Below, in pieces: positions 10,216-22,127 of a stretch of DNA of 64,000 nucleotides. The position numbers and the translations under genes were made by a program. The notes under the pieces were generated by a model, which ran no database searches, had not been told where the DNA came from, and saw nothing but the letters and a program-made list of their open reading frames with translations. Each line of letters starts with the position of its first letter. Within the stretch, counting starts at the first letter, position 1. This DNA comes from Theropithecus gelada (taxonomy: Eukaryota; Chordata; Mammalia; Primates; Cercopithecidae): positions 14,790,653 to 14,854,652 of the forward strand of contig NC_037680.1 of NCBI RefSeq assembly GCF_003255815.1. Direction: 5' to 3'.

Positions 10216-11206
10216 ACATGTCGAGCTATGTCAAAGGCAGGACATAGCTTACTCAAAGTGGGTAACTTGAGAGTTTAGTAAAGAGATTATCTATAAAGAC
10301 GTAGACAGGATGTGGGGAAATCACAAACGATAGGGTAGTAAGTACCTGAGGCTCAAACAAGGGGCTGCCATCTGCCCCCTCCCTGGGCAAGGGAGCTGTT
10401 ACCTGAACCCAGAGACACTTAACAACACCCCTTTCTGCTCACTGCCGCCTTCGCCCCCATGTTCTTCGTTCCTGTCTTCACTTCCTCCCCCTAGTTTGTC
10501 AGTCACTTCCTCAAAGGACACTGATGTCCAGAATCCCAAAGTTTCAAACCATTATCCAGCTCCCTTGAAGTATTAAAAAAGACACAAGAGAAACCACTTC
10601 GTATGAATAACTCATTTCTCTCTGGTTTCTACACCAGGTCCTAGCTACACTTCTGCTCTGGTTAGGTGAACAGAACCATTTGTGAACTTTGAGTTTCTTC
10701 CCCTGTGATCCTTCACACCTAGAACCTAGAGCAGAATCATCCCTTCAGTGGCCTCCTAGCTGTTTCCTTTCTGGGTTCTACCACAGTTTCCTACTTGGCC
10801 CTCATAGGCTGAAGGCATTCCAAGAAGAGTTCTCCCTCGCCTAAAATGGATCATCTGCAAACAAATGAAGAGAGGATTCCCTCCTCATTTCAATCATCCA
10901 AGGTCCATGTCCAATGTGTCCTATATGGGGACTTGAGTTGGTCTCCCCGGTATGCTAGATGCACATCTGAACTCTACCAAGTTTAGGTTGTAAAGGGGGA
11001 GGCTGAGGGCTTGGAACAAAATTTTGATGAATGGAGAAAAGAGGGTCTTGATAAGAAAAAGTAAAACAAACTTCCTTGCATAGTTTAATTTGTGGGTGGA
11101 GCACCTTAGCATGACTCTGGATGTGAGTTTCCCAGTTTTGGTGAGAACTAAAGCTCCCTGAGAATGTCACTGAATTTTCATATACTTTAGATTCTTTTTT
11201 AATTTT
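10216..11206. other. Unclassified non-coding sequence
   Basis: I recognise no gene. The part 10255-10480 has the feel of an old LTR or LINE fragment (a TTTAGTAAAGAGATTATCTA start and a GGGGCTGCCATCTGCCCCCT stretch), but I cannot assign a family. Confidence 0.35.
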
Positions 11207-11232
11207 TATTATTTATTTATTTATTTATTTTA
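11207..11232 (+). repeat. (TTTA)n microsatellite
   Basis: Uninterrupted ATTT units, about six copies, next to a T-rich run. Confidence 0.9.
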
Positions 11233-11534
11233 CGACTTCCATCATTAAAGTCAACAATATTAATTAGGCCCTTATTTTCAAAAATCCTTTTCCTATGGGC
11301 TGTCTTCAGCACACAAAAGCCATATGTCAGCAGTGTCTACAGTGATGAAACTCAAGTCTTTTTTCCATGAAATAGGATACTGGTATGGAGGTGGAAGAGT
11401 CAATGTGGTTGACCACAGAGAGAGAAAAGGTGTAATAAACCCCTGGTGCAGGTATTCTAACCCTGGGATGTGGGCTGTGAACTTCCAGTTCCTTCCCTAT
11501 AATAGCTCTTAATATACTTTATTGTAATTGCCTT

Positions 11535-11665
11535 TTTAATGTCTGTCTCTCTTACTAGATTATATGCCCTTGAGGGCAGGGAATTTGTCCTATTCATCAT
11601 TGGCACCCTAGTATTTAGCACAGTGCCTAATGAAGAGCAGATACCCAACAATTATTTGTGGGAAA
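11535..11665 (+). mobile_element. L2 LINE 3' end
   Basis: TCTCTCTTACTAGATTATATGCCCTTGAGGGCAGGGAATTTGT, then GGCACCCTAGTATTTAGCACAGTGCCTAATGAAGAGCA match the L2 3'UTR in order and spacing. Confidence 0.75.
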
Positions 11666-13230
11666 AAATGGCTTCCTGTTGTTTGAAGAACATCTCTGTG
11701 CAAACAGGAGGCCCTCACTCTATTCAGTAAATGGGACCAAGTCTAGAGTGTCCCGGGTGTGGCCATGGGAAGGAAGATTCTTTGATTTCTTCTGACTGTC
11801 ATGGAGTGGGTAAGGCATGTAAGTTATTTTCATATACCCATGTAATAAGACCTAGGCAGATGCCACCTATTTATTTTGATTTGAAGACTCTTGCAGTCTT
11901 AAAATACCACCTCTTACCACTTGTGTTTGTTAGTAATTATCAGCCTCTGTCAGAATAAAACTGTGTTATGCAGTAGAAACACAATGATTCAGCCTAAGGT
12001 ATGGACTTCCCTGGACTTGTTAACTCTTAACAGTTTGTTAGATCAGCTGGAATCAGATATGGACTTGGAACACAGAGTGGCTAAGTTTTGATAAAAGTGA
12101 GGGAAAATGGAGAACTCTTATATTGCTCCTCAGTTTAGAGTGAGCGTAAAGGAAGGCAGTTCTGTGGGGACTGGAACCCTTTATTGAGCTGGTCCTCTGA
12201 CCAAGCTGGAGTGTGCTGTCACAGCATAGCTGATCTGGAAAAAAACACCTCAGATGGGGTAACTAGAGAGTCAGGAGGAAGAAGGATGAGGGGAGGAGTC
12301 TGCAAATATTTCAAATCTTCCCAGGCATTCTTCTGGGAAATATATAAGATGAGGCAAGTTAGAACATGTGGCTCTGCTTCAGACATTAATGGCCCTCAAA
12401 ACACACATCGAGCACTTCATAAGCCCAGGAGGGAAACTGATGGCTGAAATGGGTCCAGTACAGATCAAAGTGAGTGTGAAGACCTCCTCAATATCTTCAA
12501 GACACTGGTTTGGATGATTGTAGGATATGCATGGGCATGTAAGACACCATCCTTCCCCCGCAGGAATTTTACAGTATAGTTTTGAAGACTTCATAACAAA
12601 ATATGAAACCAACCACTTCTTTGCCTTGTACATAAAACTTATCAATCTTTGCTCAACCAATAACATAGACCATCTGCCTTCCAGACACTTGTCAGAGAGA
12701 ATAACCTCAAATCGTCAACTCTCTAACCCCTATCAGAATTCAATCTGAGAGAAGAGATACTTAGGGAAGATAGTCTCTAAGGAATGGTTTTCATATTATT
12801 ATTATTTTTTGCAACAGGTTTTTTCTTCTAATGATATCTTACCTGGAAAGGCAGAACAGGAAATAGAGAAAAGTGGAGGTGTGCTAATTGAAGGGGGCAA
12901 GAGACCCCTAAAGTCCCTCAGCCCCTCGTTGGTCCCTGAAGCACCTGTATGTGACTCCACTGTCCCTGAAGGGTGCACTTTGGAAACCACAGGTCTAAAG
13001 GAAATACAAGATCATTACTCCTCCACATGTTCTGTCTTTGTAAGCATTCAGTGGAAAGCTACAACCAGGACTCATTTAGCTTGCAATGTGCAAATTTGCC
13101 TTCTTGAGTTATGCCCTTAGCTTACCTTGAGGGTGAGAGTAAGATCAGTCTTATGGAATTTTTTTCTCTTTATATATTTTTGAATTGACAGAAAATATGA
13201 AAAGTATGTGACTTTTGTAGTTCAAAAAAA
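11666..13230. other. Unclassified non-coding sequence
   Basis: No gene, RNA or named repeat is recognised. Several short open frames exist (for example 12184-12447 and 12809-13120 plus), but none has a domain or a splice-site context. Confidence 0.4.
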
Positions 13231-13302
13231 GTAGAAATGGATGATGTAATAAAGGTAGAAATGGATGATGTAATAAAAGTAGAAATGCATGATGTAATAA
13301 AA
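13231..13302 (+). repeat. Three-copy 24-bp tandem repeat
   Basis: Three head-to-tail copies of a 24-bp unit start at 13231, 13255 and 13279. The core is GTAGAAATGGATGATGTAAT followed by AAAG or AAAA. The copies differ at only two positions, so the expansion is recent relative to its surroundings. A degenerate GCAGAA follows. Confidence 0.95.
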
Positions 13303-13334
13303 GCAGAATTTTAGAAAAAATGGGCGTAATCTAA

Positions 13335-13585
13335 GGTAGAAATATTAGAGACTGAAAGCAGAGAGAAGTTTGGAAGTTGGTGTTGTCAGCCCAGAGTGAC
13401 ACTATAGACACCTAGACCAGAGTGGTGACAGGTACAAGATGGAAATCATTTAGCATGAGGATAAATGAACAGGGAAATATCAGAGGCAGCAGAAGGACAG
13501 AAGAACAGAGGGGCCATGGTAAAATGGCAGAGGGTATCTATGGGGAAATCCTGAGGGATTTGATCAGTGGGGTTTGTATAAAAAG
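13335..13585 (-). mobile_element. Possible L2 fragment, minus strand
   Basis: Purine-rich sequence with motifs such as AGAGTGGTGACAGG and GGGATTTGATCAGTGG, reminiscent of the reverse complement of L2 ORF2. Strongly diverged; low certainty. Confidence 0.3.
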
Positions 13586-14049
13586 AAGATAATCACCGTC
13601 CTTTAGAAGTCAGAATCAGAGGGAGCCGTAGCTGGTAAGAAGAGCTTGCTTCCTTGTGTCAGGAGGGACATGGAGGTCAAGGGGATGAGAATGCTTGTAC
13701 ACTTGGAAGTGGTAACCACACATGCTCACTGGGGATTCTGGTCCTACACATAAGATGCTTCCCTCCAAAACTCCTCCCAAATGAGAGAGCTGCCCACATC
13801 CCCAGACCCTCCCTGAATAATGCATTCTGACCTGATTCTAATGATTCAGTAAAAACGGTAATCATTTACATCTGTATACAGAGTGGATGATACATTTCTC
13901 CAAAGGGTTTTCACATACATTCTCTTGTTTCACTCTTCCAATCATGCTGTGAGGGAAGAATTGCTGGTTGTGCCTTGATTTCCTGAAAAAAGATACAGAC
14001 AAAAAGTTACATAACACACTTCCTAGGTAGTGGTTGACTTGTGTCTGGG
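13586..14049. other. Unclassified non-coding sequence
   Basis: Nothing recognised. It ends at the target site of the next Alu. Confidence 0.4.
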
Positions 14050-14060
14050 ACCTGGGTCTT

Positions 14061-14355
14061 TTTTTTTTTAGATGGAGTCTTGCTTTGTTGCCCAGGCTGG
14101 AGTGTAGTGGCGTGATTTTTGCTCACTGCAACCTCCACCTCCCGGGTTCAAGCAGTTCTCCTGCCTCAGCCTCCCAAGTAGCTGAGATTACAGGCACCCA
14201 CCACCATTCCTGGCCAATTGTTTTGTGTTTTTAGTAGAGACAGGGTCTTACCATGTTGGTCAGTCTGGTTTCAAACTCCTGACCTCAAGTGATCCGCCCA
14301 CCTTGGCCTCCCAAAGTGCTGGGATTACAGGCGTGAGACACCGTGCCCAGCTGCA
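14061..14355 (-). mobile_element. AluS SINE
   Basis: Complete dimeric Alu read antisense: T-run, GATGGAGTCTTGCTTTGTTGCC, middle linker near 14225-14245, and the terminal GGCGTGAGACACCGTGCCCAG. Several decayed CpGs and the arm sequences suit AluS. Flanking ACCTGGGTCTTTT (14050-14062) and ACTTGGGTCTTTT (14356-14368) look like a 13-bp TSD with one mismatch. Confidence 0.92.
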
Positions 14356-14368
14356 ACTTGGGTCTTTT

Positions 14369-15267
14369 GCCTGCAGCCTCGCCTCAGTCTACCCTCCCCA
14401 CTGGCAGGCTCTCCAGTAGGGCTCTGCATCCCTGTCTGTCTACAGGTGCACAGGATGTATGACTCTTGAAATCATTCAGAGTTTCTGCTCTGTTTGGTAG
14501 TCTGTACATCACCTTTCCAGACTTGTCTGAATTGGATATTGATGTTGGCCACTTGGCTCGAAGGGCTGTGTTTCATTTTTCCAATGTCTCAATTTTATTC
14601 ATTTAGCTGGTATCTTGTCTCTTCTTATCCATATTTTATCCACATTAGCACCACCTTGTGTGTCTGAGCTCTCACTTGATATGCACCGGCAGGTGTGGTC
14701 TGCATGCTGATGCCTTTGAGGATGTCTTCTTTGAAGTTTCCTGTCCTCCCATTCTGGATATGTTTTGCTTGTTCTGTGGCCTGACTCTCATTCTTGTCAA
14801 TGGACTTATGGTGATGTCCTATATATTTTGTGTAAATGTGACCTTTGTAATGTTTTAAAATTGGCCTCTTTTACTAATGAGTGATTCCTCTTGTTTGTGA
14901 AGTAGTATGTGATTAGCTGGTTAAAAATACACACACACATATAGTGTATATATAGAATATTTAGTATCTATTATATAGTATATATAATATGTGTGTTCAT
15001 ATTTATAAGTGTATCTATGTGACTATCCAAGTATCCAAACTATTTATCTGTCTGTACACATACACACACATGTACATATATTATATTCAGGATTAGGTCC
15101 TGAAATCTAGATCTAAAAGGTCGCTAAAAGTAACCTTAACCTTAACTATGAAGTGTCTGGGAGACAGGGGTCCATTTGGCCTATCCAGTCTGCTGAGGGG
15201 GTTAGTTTTGCAAAGGAGAATTGTTTACTTAGAAGCACTGTTTTAGACATAATAGTGATCTTAGAGA
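14369..15267. other. Unclassified sequence with a CA/TA-rich core
   Basis: 14925-15080 contains short (CA)n and (TA)n runs and mixed purine-pyrimidine alternation (ACACACACAT, TATATATAG, TACACACACATG). The remainder is not recognised. Confidence 0.5.
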
Positions 15268-15420
15268 TCATTGAATCTAAACTCTCATTTTGTAGCTAAG
15301 AATGCAAAAGTTATGGGTTTTGCTTGAAGACACCCAGCTCACTATGAATTATAACTCAGCTGGGATTAGAGCCTGGGAGCCTCCTAATTCCCACTCTGGT
15401 TCCCTTTCTTATATCCCTTT
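15268..15420 (-). mobile_element. MIR SINE
   Basis: Reverse-complement MIR landmarks in order: ATCTAAACTCTCATTTTGTAGCTAAG, GACACCCAGCTCACTA, CTGGGATTAGAGCCTGGGAGCCTCC. Confidence 0.7.
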
Positions 15421-16362
15421 GTCTCTTCCTTGCATATATCTTTGTTTTCAGGAAATATAATAGTTCACAAGAGAAATTAAAGTTGGAGCTTGGCGTCATC
15501 ATTCCATAGCATTTTATTGTGGGAATTGTTATAAATGATCATGTTTGACCCTGAATTCTCCTGAGACCGCAAAGTGTCCAGGGACATAGAAAAGAGAGGC
15601 AGAAAATTAAAAGCCTTGTAGGTTAAAAGGCACGTTTTCAACATCGTAGCAGAAAACAGGGGCTTGGGGTCTACATCTAGTCTGAGGCACGCCTTCCCTA
15701 ACCTTCAGTTTATGAAGGACCCAGCACCACCTTCTCCTTTCACCTTTCTATTTCCCCACCAACCCCTGGGTATTGGGGCCAACCAGGAGTTGTGCAAGTA
15801 TAAGTCACTTTGCTTCACAAAAGGGATACAATTACCAAACCGTCTTCTGTTTCCACTGTCCTGGGGATGTCTTTTTGCAGTCATCCTGGGCCAAGAGGAG
15901 ATTATGGCATTGGATAGTTAGATTTGCTCTATGTTGAGACAACACTTGATTTATGTAATTGGGCCAGACACCTGGTAAAATCACTGAATAGAAACCAAGT
16001 TGTTTGAACTGATTGGTGTGTAGAGCAACTGGTCATTTGAATCAGAACTCTCAGCCTAGCAGTTCGGTGCTATTATAATACTGCAAATGTAATACTACAG
16101 AACAGCAAACTGAGCCTTGCCTTCATACAATTTTAAAGAAATAATAAAACATATGCCCATAAACTTGCATAGAAAGTTTGCAAGGGAATTCTTTCTAAAT
16201 GAGCTTGTTGGTGGGGATTTTTTACTCTGGAGAGAGAAAGTCAAGATGGGAAACCTGTGACTGACACAGTGCTAACTATGTGCCTGAACAGGGATGAAGT
16301 GGGTAAAAGGCAGGCAGCTGGTGCTTTCCCATAGCCATGAGGATTCTGACCATTTAGACCAT
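15421..16362. other. Unclassified non-coding sequence
   Basis: No repeat family recognised. An 85-codon frame at 15664-15921 plus has no recognisable domain and no splice context; I do not call it a gene. Confidence 0.4.
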
Positions 16363-16675
16363 TTCTTTATTTATTTATTGCTTGGAGACAGGGTCTTGCT
16401 CTGTCACCCAGGCTGTAGTGCAGTGGTGAAATCATAGCTCACTGCAGCCTTGAACTCCTGGGCTCAAGAGAGCTTCCTGCCTCAGCCTCCTGAAGTGGCT
16501 GGGACTACAGGCACATGCCATCATGCCGGGCTAGTTTTTTTTAAAAAAAATTTTATAGAGATGGGACTCTCTTTGTGCCCAGGCTGGTCTCTAACTTCTG
16601 GGTTCAAGCTGTCTTCTTGCCTTGGCCTCTCAAAGTGCTGGGATTATAGGCATGAGCTACCATGCCTTTCGACTG
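16363..16675 (-). mobile_element. AluJ SINE
   Basis: Old dimeric Alu in antisense orientation. It has GAGACAGGGTCTTGCTCTGTC, the AluJ-like TCATAGCTCACTGCAGCCTTGAACTCCTGGG, an expanded A/T linker near 16535-16555, and a decayed right arm ending GGCATGAGCTACCATGCC. Confidence 0.88.
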
Positions 16676-16964
16676 GATGTCCTGGTCACCAACCAACTTG
16701 TAACTGTGAAGTGACCCTTTGGTCCAGCTAAATGAGATGGACTGGTGATACACACAAGCATTGTCAAGGCCTCCTATTTTTGAAGTTTTGTGGATAGAGC
16801 GGGTCTGAACTTTGTTCCTGCCTTGTGGTCTTAGAACAAAAACACCTAAGCAGTCTCTGTGTGAATTACCTGAACGCAGTCGAGTTGTCTCCATGACCAA
16901 CTAGCCATAAGACCATTACTCTCTGTACTTGTTAAGAACATTTGTCTTTAATTTATTAATTCAC

Positions 16965-17180
16965 CTACTAAACTCTAAACTTTGAAATAATTTTAAACTT
17001 ACAGAAGAGTTACATATTCTCTCTCCCTCCCTCCTTCAAATACTCTGGTATGTATTTCCTAAAAAGAGCATTCTCTAATATAACCACTGTACACTGTGTA
17101 AATATCCCCTTTCTCACTAAAGTTTCACCCACTAGATTTGCATCTATTGATGATTCATCTACTGATGCCTTATTTATCTT
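16965..17180 (-). mobile_element. Old L1M 3' fragment
   Basis: TTGAAATAATTTTAAACTTACAGAAGAGTT, CTCTCTCCCTCCCT and GTATGTATTTCCTAAAAAGAGCATTCTC appear in the order of the antisense 3' end of mammalian L1M elements. Confidence 0.55.
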
Positions 17181-17224
17181 TGGACGATCAATTTAGTAAA
17201 TACTATGTTTCTATTATTGGATTA

Positions 17225-17420
17225 GACACATATGTGAATACAACTCACTCTCTAACCTCAGTCTATTAGAAAAAACAGACACGTAAACAGATACATTACA
17301 GAGTAACAAGTGCAACCGAGACAACCAAAATATAGTTCAGAAGAGGTCGGGATGAAACCTCTCTGGGCAGAGAGGTCAGGGAGAACCTCACAGATGAGGT
17401 GATTTCTGGAACAAATATCT
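17225..17420 (-). mobile_element. Probable L2-type fragment
   Basis: ACAGACACGTAAACAGATACATTACAGAGTAACAAGTGC and GGTCAGGGAGAACCTC follow the pattern of sequence beyond antisense L2 3' ends. Diverged. Confidence 0.4.
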
Positions 17421-17569
17421 CCAATTAGAGCTGGGGACATGTTCTGGGTCCTATACATTATTATGGCGATAAGAAGTTCTAGCTATTCTAAATTTAAGAC
17501 ATCTATACTTCCTGCATTTTTAGTCTCTACATTTCTAAGTGTTTTTAAACTTTTTGACCTCTATCCACA

Positions 17570-18355
17570 GGAAGAAATACATTCCACATTACACAGTCTC
17601 CAGTAAGCAATTACAAATTCTCTTGAAACAAAGGGACAAACTAGAAAATCTCAGCAAAGAAATGTAACTTATAAAAAGGAATTAAATGGAAATCATAGAA
17701 TTGAAAAAGTACAATAACTGAAATAAAAGCCTTGCTGAACGAACTGCATAGTAGAGTGGAGATGACAGAGGAGAAACTCCACAAACTTGAGGAAAGATAA
17801 ATAGAATTTACCAAATATAAACAATAGAGAGAAAATAGCCTGAAAATAAAGATGAACAGTCTCAGGGACACATGGGACAAAACCGAAAGAGTAACATTTG
17901 TCTCATCAGCATTCCAGAAAAAAAGGAGAGAGACAATGGAACTGAAAAGGCATTCAAAGAAATGATGGCTGAAAACTCTAAAATATGGCAAAAAGATATA
18001 AACCTATATATTCAACAAGCTGAATGAATCCCAAGTAGGATAAACACAAACAAATCCCTGTTAAGGCAGTGTAATTATACTTCTGAAAACTAACACATCT
18101 TGAGGGCAGCCAGTGAGAAATGATACACTGCTTATACCACCTATTTCAGTAGATAGTGTGTTTCTACTCTAAAAGCATGAAGGCCGAGAAGGAAGCGGTA
18201 TAACATTTTTCAGGTATGAAAAGGAAAGAATTGTCAGCTCTGAATTCTCTATCTGGTGAAAATGTCCTCCTCAAATAAAGGGAAAATAAAGACATTTGCA
18301 AAAGAAGCAAAACTAAGAGAACTTCTTGCTAACACACCTAACCTAAGGAGTAACT
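17570..18355 (+). mobile_element. HAL1 / L1M ORF1-type remnant
   Basis: A-rich coiled-coil-like ORF1 remains on the sense strand: GAACTGCATAGTAGAGTGGAGATGAC, CTCAGGGACACATGGGACAAAACC, GCATTCCAGAAAAAAAGGAGAGAGAC, CCTGTTAAGGCAGTGTAATTATACT. No frame survives. Confidence 0.65.
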
Positions 18356-18364
18356 AAAGAAAAC

Positions 18365-19470
18365 CAGTAACATAATCCATAAAAGGAAAACTGATAAATC
18401 AGACCTTATCAAAATTTAAAACTTTTGCTCTATGAAAGACCTTTTTAAGAGGATGAAAAGGTAGTCTACAAACTGAGAGAAAAAAATTATAAACCATGTA
18501 TATGACAAAGGCCTAGCCTCTGGAATATATATATAATGTTTATATATTTTATGAATAGATACATACATATACGTATGTATAAAATACCCTCTAAGCCAAC
18601 ATTAAGAAACGATATGATCCAAATAGAAAATGGGTAAAGCACTGAAGAGGATGTGCAGATGGCAAATAAGCACAGGAAAATATGTCCGACATCATTAGCC
18701 ATCAGGTAAATGCAAATTTAAACTACAATGAGAAATACAGAATATCTAAAACAAAATCAGTGACAGCAACAAATGCTGAGAAGGATGCAGAGAAACTGGA
18801 TCATTCCTACATTGCTAATGGGAATGTAAAATGGTATGGCCATTCTGAGAAACAATTTTGCAGTTTCTTATTAAATATGCAACTATCTTATGACTGGGCA
18901 AATGTACACTTGGGAATTTATCTCAAAGAAATCACACTGGTTTTCACACACAAACCTATGCACAAATGTTCACAGCCATTTTATTAAAATAGCCTAAAAT
19001 AGGAAACAACACATCCTTTAACAACTGGACAATTAAACTCTGGAACACTACTCAGCCATAAAAAGGAACAAAATATTGATAAACACAACCATACGGCTGG
19101 ATCTCAGGGGTAATAGGCTGAGTGAAGAAAAAAAGCTAATCCCTAAGATCACATACTGTATGGTTCCATTTATATCCTATTCTCAAAGTGACAAAATTGT
19201 AAAAATGGAGAAGAGGTTAGTGTTTACCAGGGGTTACTAAGGAGGTGGCAGTGGAAAGCAGGTGCGTGTGGTTAAGAGTAACATGAGGGACTGTTGTGAT
19301 CAGACTGCTCGGTATTTTATGGTATCAATGTTGGTATTCTGTTGTGATATTGTACTATCCTTTTGCAAGATGTTCCCATCAGGAGAAATCATGCAAAGCG
19401 TACGCAGGATCTCTCTGTATCATTTTGCGCAGCTGCATGTGAATCTGTATCTCAAAATAAAAATTTAATT
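18365..19470 (+). mobile_element. L1M element, ORF2 3' part and 3'UTR
   Basis: It begins in sequence equivalent to the late ORF2 region (ATCAGACCTTATCAAAATTTAAAAC) and continues through ACACTACTCAGCCATAAAAAGGAAC. It ends with the L1M 3'UTR and a terminal CTGTATCTCAAAATAAAAATTTAATTAAAAAG. Many stops. A (TA)n-rich insertion sits at 18525-18580. It may be contiguous with the ORF1-type fragment to its left as an internally deleted element. Confidence 0.7.
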
Positions 19471-19474
19471 AAAA

Positions 19475-20640
19475 AGTGTACAAGAACCTTTAAAAATCCC
19501 GGATGCCTGGATCCCCTAACATATCCTTCCTTTCAGACTGATACAGTTGACCAGGGGTAGGGGTTTGTATAACCCGATTTTTAAAAGTAGTGAGGATAGA
19601 GAACCACTGGCCTGAATTATGAATTGGCTCAGGTCACATGTCTGGGAGACAGCCACATCTAGTCACGAGTTAATGTTCTTTCTTCCTCCAGCTGTGTCTC
19701 TGGACTGCGGTAAGCTTCCCAAGTGCATGGCCCGCGCCTGTGATCACCAGTACAGCGCCTCGCTCTGTGCAGAGGCTGCAGATCTTTTCAAAGTGCTGCT
19801 GCTGCTGAAGATGACGGGACGCTGCTGGTGGTGGGTATGGTGGGAACGTAGCATCTTCGATCCAATTCCATTCCTATTTCACTCTTCGGGTTCATCTGAA
19901 GAATGAAATAATGAAATTTCCATGACTATTTTCATATTGGCTCTGCAGGGAATCTGAGAACGGAATAGGATAGACATGCATGCTGCCTTCTCTTCTTGCA
20001 TAAATCACAGCTTCTGGCTTATCCATTCTGAGCATATGTTTGGTAACAGTTATGAGTTGAACATATGTTGTTTTAGGAGATTATTTAAATCTTACTCTAA
20101 ATCCAAAAGAATCTTGTCTGAATATAAAGAGGCCTACAAAGCACTCTGAGTAACCAGAAGTGGTGTCATGAATTCTATCCCAATTGTATGGAACCATGTT
20201 CAGGCCTTCTGAATGTAATGCTTGTCAGTTTCGTTGGTCCAGGGCCTTTAGGAGAAGATATTTTACTGATGTGGTTGGCTATTACTTTTAATTGTTAGTA
20301 ATTAGAATTAATTAGAATATTTGTTTCATTATAATCCAAATGTATAGCTGTTAGGAACAGATAAAGATGTTCTAGAGGTGTTGATTGAGCCCAGGAATCA
20401 TACAGCAGCTTTTTTCTTTTAGTGCCTGTCATGGATCAGGCACTCTCTGGGCACAGGGTTGTAAAGATAGATACCTAACAGCTTACTGGGATGCAATAGA
20501 GTTCTCCTATTTTGGGAACAAATATATCTTTATAAAAATGAAAATTATCCTCAGGCAAAATGAGTTTTCTGGCATGTTGTATTGATTGGTTTTTAGCTTC
20601 TCTTTAAATACTATAGCTTTTTCTTTTTCGTTTTCCTCTT
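19475..20640. other. Mostly unclassified; contains a CpG-rich patch of unknown nature at 19680-19870
   Basis: Apart from the patch, the sequence is AT-rich and not recognised as repeat. The patch has a pyrimidine tract and AG just before it (19676-19692) and about ten CpG dinucleotides between 19700 and 19860, far above its surroundings. More than one frame is open across it: plus 19619-19906, and a minus frame with a TGAGHALG-like string at 19715-19747. These could be chance consequences of low stop density in GC-rich DNA. It may be an exon, a pseudogene fragment, or a remnant of an unrecognised repeat. Confidence 0.4.
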
Positions 20641-20984
20641 CTCATTTAAACCCAAGGAGCAAATTCCATGCTGGCTTGTGCAGTCCTCCATCTCCAAAAC
20701 CCCTCACGGTGCTTGCCACACACGCACCCTGCCGCTCCCGCTTTCCAGTCCTCCGTCCCACGTCCAGACAAAATCTCCGTCGTGCACTCCCTCCCCACAC
20801 GAGCAGGGGAAGAGGCCTTTCATCTCCTGTCCACAGCTCATTCTATCACCCTGAATGTACCCCATCCTGTCCTGTCTCCTCTGTGGCTTTGCTTCATCAG
20901 TTTTCTCCTCTCTCTCTTATAACTTCAACCTTTCCTGCTCCTTCTTCAAAAAAAAAAAAAAAAAAAAAATTGACTCTCTCTTTT
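20641..20984 (+). other. Pyrimidine-rich stretch ending in a 22-A run
   Basis: C/T-rich sequence that may be the left part of the following L2, with an uninterrupted A run at 20948-20969. An open frame of 166 codons (20586-21086 plus) crosses it, but its lysine string is simply the A run and the rest is L2-like; not a gene. Confidence 0.45.
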
Positions 20985-22125
20985 TCTAAATGGAATTTTT
21001 GGATCTCTTTAATGCTCCCTCTAGCTACTGACCTATTTCTTTTCTTTGTCCTTTCTCCTCAAAATTTCACAAAACAGTTGTCTTAAACTCACTGCCCTTG
21101 CTTCCTAATCTTCCATTCACTCCTCAACCCATTGCAGTTTGGCTTCTAACTCCCTGAATTTGCTGCAACTGACTTCTGTCCATGGGGATGCTTCTACTTA
21201 GAGTGCAGTTTCTCTTAAGGCCTCCACCACAAAACTTTCTCTCAACCTCCCAGTTGCGTTGGGTGCGCCTCTGTGGCCTCCATGGACATATCTTTTTCAG
21301 GGTGATTACTACTCCAGTCCTTTCATGAAACTCTAAGACTTTTAAAAGCATCTTTGTCTAACCCCTAGGCAAGTGTCTAATGAGGTAAACATTCAGTACA
21401 TGTTTGTTTATTGAATGAATCAATAAATGAAATGAATAGAAGACTCCCAAATCTACATCTATAGCCCAGTTCTTTTGCACATACTCTTGAAACATACAGA
21501 CAACCATGTATCAAATATGTTTTATCAAAATGTCAAACTCAAGATAGACAGCACTGAAAGCATCATCTTCTCCTGAAAACTGATTTGACTACTGATGTTA
21601 ATAGCGCCATCATCAATTTCATCAGCCAAGAAAAAAAATCAGAGTCTTAGACTCTTCTCTTTCTCCCACCCACTTACTTAAATCATTCACTAACTCACAC
21701 CAGTTTATCCTTCTAAATCGATTTCAAAACCATCCTCTCTTCTATTCTTACTGCCATTGCCTTAACTTAAAGATACATCATCTCACACCTGAACAATTTT
21801 AATAGCTTCCTAACAGGTCACTCAGCAGCCATTATCTTCTCTTCTAATTCATTATCCCCACTTCCTTGTCAATTCTGATTTAAAACTCAGATTTGACTCT
21901 TTTATTCAAAAACTATTTACTGAGTACCTACATAACTCTGGATACTTTTTAAGGCACTAAGCATACAGAAGTAACCCAAACCAACCAAGCCTTTGTCCTC
22001 AAGGAGTTTACCCCTACTAAGATATAATCATATTTCTGCCCTCTAAATTAGCTTTCACCAGACAATTGACTGCATAAGAATATAAAGAAATCTCAAAATG
22101 ATACACAAGGTCCGTCACCATCCAG
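20985..22125 (+). mobile_element. L2 LINE, ORF2 region, interrupted
   Basis: Long sense-strand L2 with landmarks in order: CCTCTAGCTACTGACCTATTTC, AAAACAGTTGTCTTAAACTC, CACTCCTCAACCCATTGCAG, GACTCCCAAATCTACATCTATAGCCC, CTTAGACTCTTCTCTTTCTCCC, AGCTTCCTAACAGGTCACTC, ACACAAGGTCCGTCACCATCC. L2 ORF2 encodes endonuclease and reverse transcriptase; every frame here is broken. Short 3'-end-like sequence at 21350-21430 and an opposite-strand L2 piece at 21890-22020 interrupt it. Confidence 0.75.
21890..22020 (-). mobile_element. L2 3' end in opposite orientation within the L2 above
   Basis: TTCAAAAACTATTTACTGAGTACCTAC, then TTAAGGCACTAAGCATACAG and TTTGTCCTCAAGGAGTTTACC are the reverse complement of the L2 3' end. 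It is nested between sense-strand L2 segments. Confidence 0.65.
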
Positions 22126-22127
22126 CT

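Noticed and set aside
14034..14419. Open frames that look like protein-coding exons
   Set aside because: They are antisense Alu translations, a common false positive.
19681..19722. Mini-exon between a pyrimidine tract/AG and a GTAAGC donor-like site
   Set aside because: The implied 18-bp exon is too short to support from sequence alone. The patch is kept only as a low-certainty finding.
20586..21086. 166-codon plus-strand open frame
   Set aside because: It runs through a pyrimidine-rich stretch, a 22-A run (polylysine) and L2 sequence; no coding signature.
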